From Tricholomella constricta (Eukaryota > Basidiomycota > Agaricomycetes > Agaricales > Lyophyllaceae): 64,000 nucleotides of DNA. A model generated the notes under the pieces. It saw only the letters and a program-made list of their open reading frames with translations. It had not been told where the DNA came from and made no database searches. Both the position numbers and the translations under genes were made by a program. Positions 57,795-64,000 of this stretch are shown here, in pieces. How positions within the stretch are numbered: position 1 is the first letter of the stretch; each line of letters starts with the position of its first letter. The stretch lies in contig JAACJP010000027.1 of assembly GCA_013368375.1 (NCBI GenBank), forward strand, positions 62,001-126,000, in the 5' to 3' direction.

Positions 57795-59437
57795 GAGTCT
57801 CGATGTACTCAATCAGCGGTCAGTTGGGGTATCCAAAAAAAACGAGCGAGGATTATAGTATCGCTATGGCAAGCCATTACTTATAATTTCCTGGTTGATG
57901 CAAGAACGATGTAGAATCTGAAGATTGTTCCAAGGATGCAGCCTGCATATAACGATATCAGAGAGTGACGCATGGCACTGCGGTAATTACAGTAATAGGA
58001 AGAAGGCGACGTTGACGATGGAGAAGCGAATGTTTATCCGTTGCAAAGCTGTCATTTGACTAGTGATTCTGCGTGAACGGTGTGGACAATCCAACGTTCA
58101 TGTTGGGCATAATCATGCGCAACTGTATTGGCGATGCCTGATCTAACGATCTAACTTCAAAAGGTCAGAAGTGAGATCAAACCGTTCAAACCATCCAGTA
58201 CAATACAAGCACCGTCTACGATTTGAAGAAAGTTCAAAAAGTGAATTAGCATGGACTACGATGAACGCACCATAGATAGTGATCCTTGTCGTGGGCATCC
58301 CCATGCTGGTGTCAAAAGGCGGGGGAGGGGTTTTCGTGCACGTGGTATTTAGCACAGCCACCAATGGCCGCCGCGAAAAAGAGGCGCGGTGCACATCCAA
58401 TGATGGCCGATGCTTAAGAGACTGTGATTAAGCAATGCCAAGTGAGATCCGTCAATTGCTTCCCTGATGCATTAATCAAGTATCCGCCCAGTCTTCCAAG
58501 CAAAAATCAAGCTTGAACACCAGTTGTGGACGCGACAATGACAAGATTTCGTTAATTCGTCGCGTCAATGTTCGCAAGGCATCTCAAAGTCGCCCTTTCG
58601 ACTCATTTGCCGAACATTCGATGCCTTTCACGGTCACGGTTGACTAGCGTTAAATCGGCTTTAACTTGATCGGGAGCAGCCGGCGGGAGGATGAGCGCGG
58701 CTAAGGTCGGAGTAAAGATCGCTAAGTTGTATGACATCATCCAGGCTTGGTGGCTCTTAGTGGCTCTGCGATAAGGATGGATGGATGGATGGATGGATGT
58801 ATTACCCGCAGCGGTCCCAAAAAAGAACAAGCGGGGATGGTTTGCGTTGCCTTGCGTTGCTCAATGCCAAATAATTCAATATACATACGATCTTCCAATG
58901 TGGCTCATTCGCATGGCAACAAGCAGCATCCTTATTTCCAATCCTTGGGCACGGAATTTGAAAAGTCACTGGCGGGGGAGCTAGGGATGCGCATTGGATT
59001 ATTTTAGATACGAACCCTGATACCGTATGGCCTTCCGCTCGATATTCGTTGTCGAGATCTCTGCGAAACCTACTCTCCTCATGAAGGAGCTCTTACAAAA
59101 TCTAGCCCGAGCCCACGCGGTACGTATATCGCACTCTGTCATCGACGTTCTACCAAGTGCGAAAAAGCTCCTGACGCTTCATGCTCGCTCATCGAGTATA
59201 TAATTGATCCATTTCAGACATGCCGCAAAAACTTTCCAGATGGCCAATCGTCAATACCGTTTACATACTGGCTATAATACACAACCCTCCCGAAAGGTTT
59301 ACAAGTTCGCAATATTTATGATCACAATGGATAATGTCCGTATCATAACTAATTGTCCATAACCTCAGACTTCAAGATACCACTGCATTTATATGACCGC
59401 CCATGTGCTAGACGAGGAAATGTCCGTCGGCGCAGTA
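57795..59437. other. Intergenic region with GGAT microsatellite
   Basis: No gene is supported. A clean run of ggat units lies at 58775-58799. The rest has only short frames on both strands. Confidence 0.5.
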
Positions 59438-60125
59438 TCAAACCATCCAGAACTGGTAGTTCTGGTTCTGGGCACCGTTGCAAGTTGCTAGTTGCAGCAA
59501 GAACGAGGGAGCCGAATGTGCGCGGGTCGCGGAGGTGATGACCTGAGCGCAGAGGCCAAGGTTCACGGACCTGATGGTGCAGCCACTTGCGAAGACGCCG
59601 TGAACGGACCAGGCGTTCGTGCCGCAAGTGTTGCAAGAGATGTCCCAAGTTTGATTTCTAAGGCATGCAAAGACGAGGTCAGAGAAGAGTATGAGCAGAG
59701 AATGCTAGCTTACGCGTCGTTGGGGTTCAAATACTCGATGTCGAGGTACTGGTTGTTGCTTCCGACGCTGACAACCTGGTTGTTGGCGGGAACACCTAGC
59801 TTCCTATAAGGGGAGGGTGTGAGTTGGAATTCAAAAATACAACAAAGGCGTCGACTTACTTCGCAATATAGCTGGTAACCGAAGAACCGGTTTGCTCGAA
59901 ACGAAATTCGGCTGCCTCATTGTACTCGTTGATGCTGGTGGTGACGTTGGCACCGACCGTACCAGGGACCCATTCGCGAGTACTGAAAGGTTCTTGCATC
60001 CAAACGACCGAAACACCAACACCTTCAAAATTGGGGTGACATTCCGTTTGGCGTGCTTCCAAAGGTGAAGTGCCGACCAAGGTGGAAGCGAAAGCAAGAC
60101 TGGCGAGGAAGAGGGCAAGTTGCAT
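59438..60125 (-). CDS. Small secreted protein with ricin-B-like Q-x-W motifs
   Basis: Three exons (60125-59860, 59803-59714, 59657-59438) join in phase to 191 residues. MQLALFLASLAFASTLVG is a signal peptide; the mature start is near TECHPNFEGVGVSVVWMQEP. The body has NNQYLDIEYLNPNDA, NQTWDISCNTC and NQNYQFWMV at the end, with Q-x-W elements and Leu/Ile/Cys spacing like beta-trefoil ricin-B lectins. Only about one trefoil's worth of sequence is present, so the match is tentative. It would be an extracellular carbohydrate-binding protein. Nothing suggests a toxic A-chain. Confidence 0.7.
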
Positions 60126-60869
60126 AGTCCGTTGGCTGGGAGTGACAAGGAGGGAGAAATCCACTCAAGTACTTAATCGTTCTCCAAGTCTTTTATACGC
60201 ACCCGGGAACGCACTCATATAGGTAGACTAATACCGATGTCTTTGGAGAGGCGCTGTATGCCAGAGAAAGTTTTCGGGGTGACCTGGCCGGGGAACCTTA
60301 ATCAATGGGACGTCGGTGCCTCCCGCCAAGATAATCGACGTATCGAAGTCTATAGGTACTCACGTACAACTCAATGGTGTCAGCATTATGGAGCGTATCC
60401 GCGGAGTAGACTAGTGTTAAACTGCTCAAGAAACACATTTCATACGGTACCTTATCGAGCAAACAATTTTATTTACAGCCTCGTCCAGCGCTTGGAGAGG
60501 TACTGTAAGCATTCACAGGCATTTCGTTTGAGGTCGCATAATTAGGAAATCCGAGCCACAGAATGCCTGTCATGAGTCCAACCAGCCCTGAGGACAACAA
60601 TCCAGGAACTTACAGAAATGAATTGGTGGTAATGATCTAACCAGAAAGTAATATACGCGCGACGGTATGCCCTTGCCGTGACACTGACGGTCATTTCCCA
60701 GGCTCTGGGCAAAGGGGTGAACGTTTCATAGCGAGCGACGGAGGATGGAGCCAGCAGCTGGAATGATTTCAAACGCGATTAGAGCCGAATGGGGTTCGAA
60801 CGCGGACGAACACAGCCGCCTCGCCATTATAGTTTGGCTCTGTTTGGATTCTCTCACTTCACTTTTCGT
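60126..60869. other. Intergenic region
   Basis: It contains the promoter of the minus-strand lectin-like gene in its first part (a ttttatac TATA-like stretch, minus strand, near 60190-60198). No further gene is supported. Confidence 0.45.
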
Positions 60870-62300
60870 AGGGCGTTTGATTCATTGCAACATTCGTTCG
60901 CACTCCTTCATAGTAAGTCGTAAGTTCTCAGCATCAATGACCCTGAATCATCGAGAATAACGATTGTAATCTCTGATAGCAGAGGTTCATACGTAGAAAT
61001 TCGCGTTAACACCAATATTATCCTGTCGATCCCCCGGTAGTAGTCCTCATGGAAATCCGGCCATCAGATATAACACCACCCAACCTTGGCCGGGCTCGCC
61101 TTATTGGGAATCTTACATCTCCCAGTCCTCCTGTCGATGACTGGTTCGAAGCCGTAGTTTGGTCGAAACGCGCAGGCTACCTCTGATAACGGGTAGGGTT
61201 TACCTCGAGTACACCTACGACGCATTATTGGCGTAAACTTGTGTTTCTGGAGCGGAAAAAGGATGATTCTCACTCGGCATAGTTATTACGCGCAGCTAGG
61301 ATTTCATATTCGTCCATGCGGGGTATGGATCGTCCATACACGTCGGTCGCCACGGGATGAGCGGAGGTGAATGGAATTGAGGGAAGGACAATGGCCAGCA
61401 TGGCGAGGGCGGTATAAATCAATCGTGAAGGTGACATGCTGAAGTTCTTTTTTTTTGGAGGGAAGGGTTCGTGTCGATTAACGGTGATTTGTTTTTAGGC
61501 GGGGTTGAGGAGACCAGCTCTTGTTCCGACTGAACGCAGAATGGCTGCTTTTATGTCTTGTCATATTCGGTGAGCGTCAATCATGCACAGCTCCTCTATC
61601 TTTTTTTTTCTTTTTTCATAATGGATCAATGCACTGCTATCTAGAGCCAATGACTCATGCCCCACGAAGCGTCGTCCAAAATCTCTAGGCTAGGCGTTGA
61701 TTGATTCCCCTTTTTTGCTACATGTCTAACGTTTGATCTACTATTCGCTCGAAGTGTGGATCCACAATAGGTCCTTGCCCGAGGGTCCTGAAAGGCTTTT
61801 ACCAGAGCTTCCTTGTCCGGGCTCGATCAATAGTGGTCGTTTGCTATGTGATCATCATGACAGTTGGATTCGCAATTGATAGATGAATTATGTTGATCAG
61901 GTCGGCACGACAGCTGGATCTTCGGCTTTGTTTATCACGATCGACCTGTATTGAGATCATGACGGTTGGTCCCCGCTTTTCTCTCGAACAGATCCATGAA
62001 AATGATCCTTCAGATAACGGAACCAATGTTACACTGCTTTTTGCTGATTTTCAACACAGTCTTCAAGCTTCATAAGCGAATCGCTTGATAAACCTGTCCT
62101 GAAGTCCTTACACATCCATATCATGCGAAATTCTGAATGCGTTCATTACGCCGTGGTCGTCCTCGTCACGTCGATGGGATCTTAGCCCTGGACATAAGCG
62201 TTCAATTGCCGTTTCCGGGATACTGAGGGACTCCCTCGACACCCCTCACAGAACAATCATCACTGTCTTCGTCCTGCAACAATGATATCTAACTCGCCGG
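60870..62300. repeat. Segmental duplicate C
   Basis: It carries secreted-protein gene C and the matching upstream region. Through 61930-61960 it reads tatcacgatcgacctgtatt without interruption, giving a second empty version of the transposon target. The hydrolase part of the unit is not present here. Confidence 0.8.
61064..61437 (-). CDS. Small secreted four-cysteine protein, copy C
   Basis: Exons 61437-61274 and 61214-61064 again measure 164 and 151 nt. The mature domain differs from copy A at only two visible positions near the end (PAKVGWCYI against PVKIGWCYI), so A and C are closest relatives although they lie about 25 kb apart. All cysteines and the signal peptide are intact. Confidence 0.8.
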
Positions 62301-62861
62301 TAGCACGAGGGATGCACGTTGAGGACCAGATTGAACTTGCCAGAAACTCAAAGAGTTTGATTGGCTCTATTGTTCGGCGCGTTCAGTTTTTAACACAACC
62401 TTTTTGGACTAGGATATCATTTAGCTTCGGCCTTGAAGCTTGATCATGCACATGCTTCGACCTTCAACCGACAGATCTTTTCAACAGGTGCGCTAGGTTA
62501 AGTGTAACTTGATTGCTAAATTTTGAACTGAGCTGATCAAAAACATACAGGCCGTGCGTCCCCATCATGATCTCTTCAAAGGAAGCGCCTCAATGTTACA
62601 TTGCGACCCTACGGTCGATGATCCGAGTAACGTTCAATCAATGAGCACGGACCACTTAATCCCGGCCTTCTGTCGTCTGCTGAAGTCAACAGTAATCTAG
62701 TTAATGGCCCCACACAAGAAAACAATTTACTATTTTCACTGATTTCGATCTAATCACGGATAACAAAACGTTGTACGTAACAGTCGTTGTTTAGGCGAGG
62801 CACCGATTGTAATTTGCCAGCGTGAAGAATCCTCACTCTGTACTTGAGCCACCACGGTAAG

Positions 62862-63882
62862 ATGGTGTCCAAGCCCAGTGAGCTCTCTGCAAGTCAGTAT
62901 GCGACGCGCCGGAAGGAACTCCTTACGCTTTTGAAGCAACTACGCGCGACCGGGTCTGATTTTTCTCTTTGTCCATTCACGTCGTTCCATTTCACTGACA
63001 ATGGACTACAAGATCCCAGGCTGAACTCGACCTCCCCAGGATCACGGTCATCGGAAATCAGAGCGCTGGTAGGCTTGCGTCTCTTTGTCAAACATGATGA
63101 CGCTTATGATGACGCTTATGGGGTTATAAGGCAAGTCAAGCGTCGTGGAAGCGATATCGGGAGTAAGCGACCAATCGCTTCGACGGATATGTCCGTCCGA
63201 CTGATTACCATGCTAGATAACTGTGCCCCGCGACGCTGGCACATGTACACGTTGTCCAATGGAGTGCCGACTCTCCTCGACGACGGGCAGCTGGACTTGT
63301 CATATATCCATTCGCCGCGAATACGACGCGTCTGGGAATATTATGGAGAAGGTCTCGGAGGCTCCTTTCGGACGGGTCATTACTGATAAGAAGGACGTCG
63401 AACTTGCACTTCGTCGCGCTCAAGTCGCTGTGCTGAATCCTCACCTCAACCCCTCTGATATCCTCAGAGCGTCCACTGAACAGCTCACCAAGCCCCCTTT
63501 TTTGTCGCAGCAAACACTGGACTTCTCTCGCGACACTATCTGTATTGATCTTGAAGGTCCTGAGTTGACCGACTTATCGTTCATCGACCTTCCTGGTATG
63601 AGATATCCTGCATACGTCACGATTTTTACGCGAATAACGCTATCTCTTAGGTCTGATTCAGAATGCGGAACCCAGAACGGTCAAGTTGGTCGAGGACATG
63701 GTGGTATCGCATATCAAGGGAAATTGCCTCATCCTTGTCGCACTACCGATGACTGGTCGGTCGCATCCTCATACTACTTGATTGCCATTAACGCTTCCTC
63801 AGACGATATCGAAAACCAGAAGGCTCTCCGGTTGGCTCGTCAGGAAGATCCAGACGGTCGTCGTATGGTGCAGTTCACCTAG
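62862..63882 (+). pseudogene. Dynamin-like GTPase ending at the G4 motif
   Basis: Six exons (62862-62953, 63013-63068, 63131-63162, 63217-63595, 63651 to about 63745, then from about 63793) splice in phase. The G domain reads DLPRITVIGNQSAG joined across an intron to KSSVVEAISG (P-loop G1), ITVPRDAGTCTRCPMECRL (switch, G2), FIDLPG (G3), then HIKGNCLILVALPMT and DDIENQKALRLARQEDPDG. Where family members continue into the T-K-x-D G4 motif, the frame gives MVQFT and stops at 63880-63882, the stop falling at the lysine position. Downstream to 64000 no stalk domain is seen. It is probably a broken Mx/dynamin-like gene; an alternative splice beyond the window end cannot be excluded. Confidence 0.72.
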
Positions 63883-64000
63883 TCACCGCAAAGTGAGAAC
63901 AAGCGCAAAATCAGCCGGCGGGGCGCAAAAATTTGAGATTTACCGGATGTCGAGCTTGGTACATAGCTCAAAAATGTACTCAAAGATATATACGTAATAT

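Noticed and set aside
59438..60125. Ricin-type toxin
   Set aside because: Only lectin-like Q-x-W motifs are present; no catalytic chain exists in or near the gene.

Overview
The window is nuclear DNA of a filamentous basidiomycete, almost certainly an Agaricomycete. Genes are split by many 45-65 nt GT-AG introns. Several families are typical of that class: TKL kinases with a four-helix N-terminus, a CxC2/KDZ transposase, small secreted proteins and steryl-deacetylase-like hydrolases. No rRNA, tRNA, CRISPR or prokaryotic feature was seen. The species cannot be named from the sequence.

Layout. (1) 1-29.1 kb: three paralogous kinase genes (3-3339 on +, 15798-19772 on -, 24130-28259 on -) surround a housekeeping block of a SET3-like PHD/SET gene, a divergent zinc-finger gene and a DSK2/ubiquilin gene. 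Between kinases 2 and 3 lie a tiny twin-CX9C mitochondrial gene (NDUFAF8-like) and a truncated class-3 lipase. Copies 1 and 3 look intact. Copy 2 has a one-base insertion in its C-terminal domain and has lost the start codon used by copy 3. (2) 29.9-34.6 kb: a uricase relic, a secreted GDSL/CE16-type esterase and a small C2H2 protein. (3) 35.4-62.3 kb: an array of segmental duplicates carrying an intact 104-residue secreted four-cysteine protein (three copies) and an alpha/beta hydrolase (one intact, one decayed). Two further secreted-protein genes lie within this interval. (4) The right edge holds a dynamin-like GTPase gene that stops at its G4 motif.

The array is interrupted by a complete 13.3 kb KDZ-superfamily DNA transposon (about 36596-49938). 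It has inverted repeats of about 545 bp, subterminal tandem repeats, a 7-8 bp target duplication and four genes: a CxC2/KDZ transposase, a coiled-coil Zn2Cys6 protein, a large unknown protein and an acidic-repeat protein. The other two array copies preserve the uninterrupted target, so the boundaries are well supported.

The most striking signal is that the palindrome CCGCGG occurs about 100 times (hand count) inside the transposon, in exons, introns, spacers and terminal repeats alike. I saw only one in the roughly 34 kb that flank it (16.0-36.6 and 50-64 kb). The element also encodes a perfect Zn2Cys6 cluster, a fold whose members classically bind CGG half-sites. My leading hypothesis is a self-recognition system in which an element-encoded factor reads a motif spread over the whole transposon.
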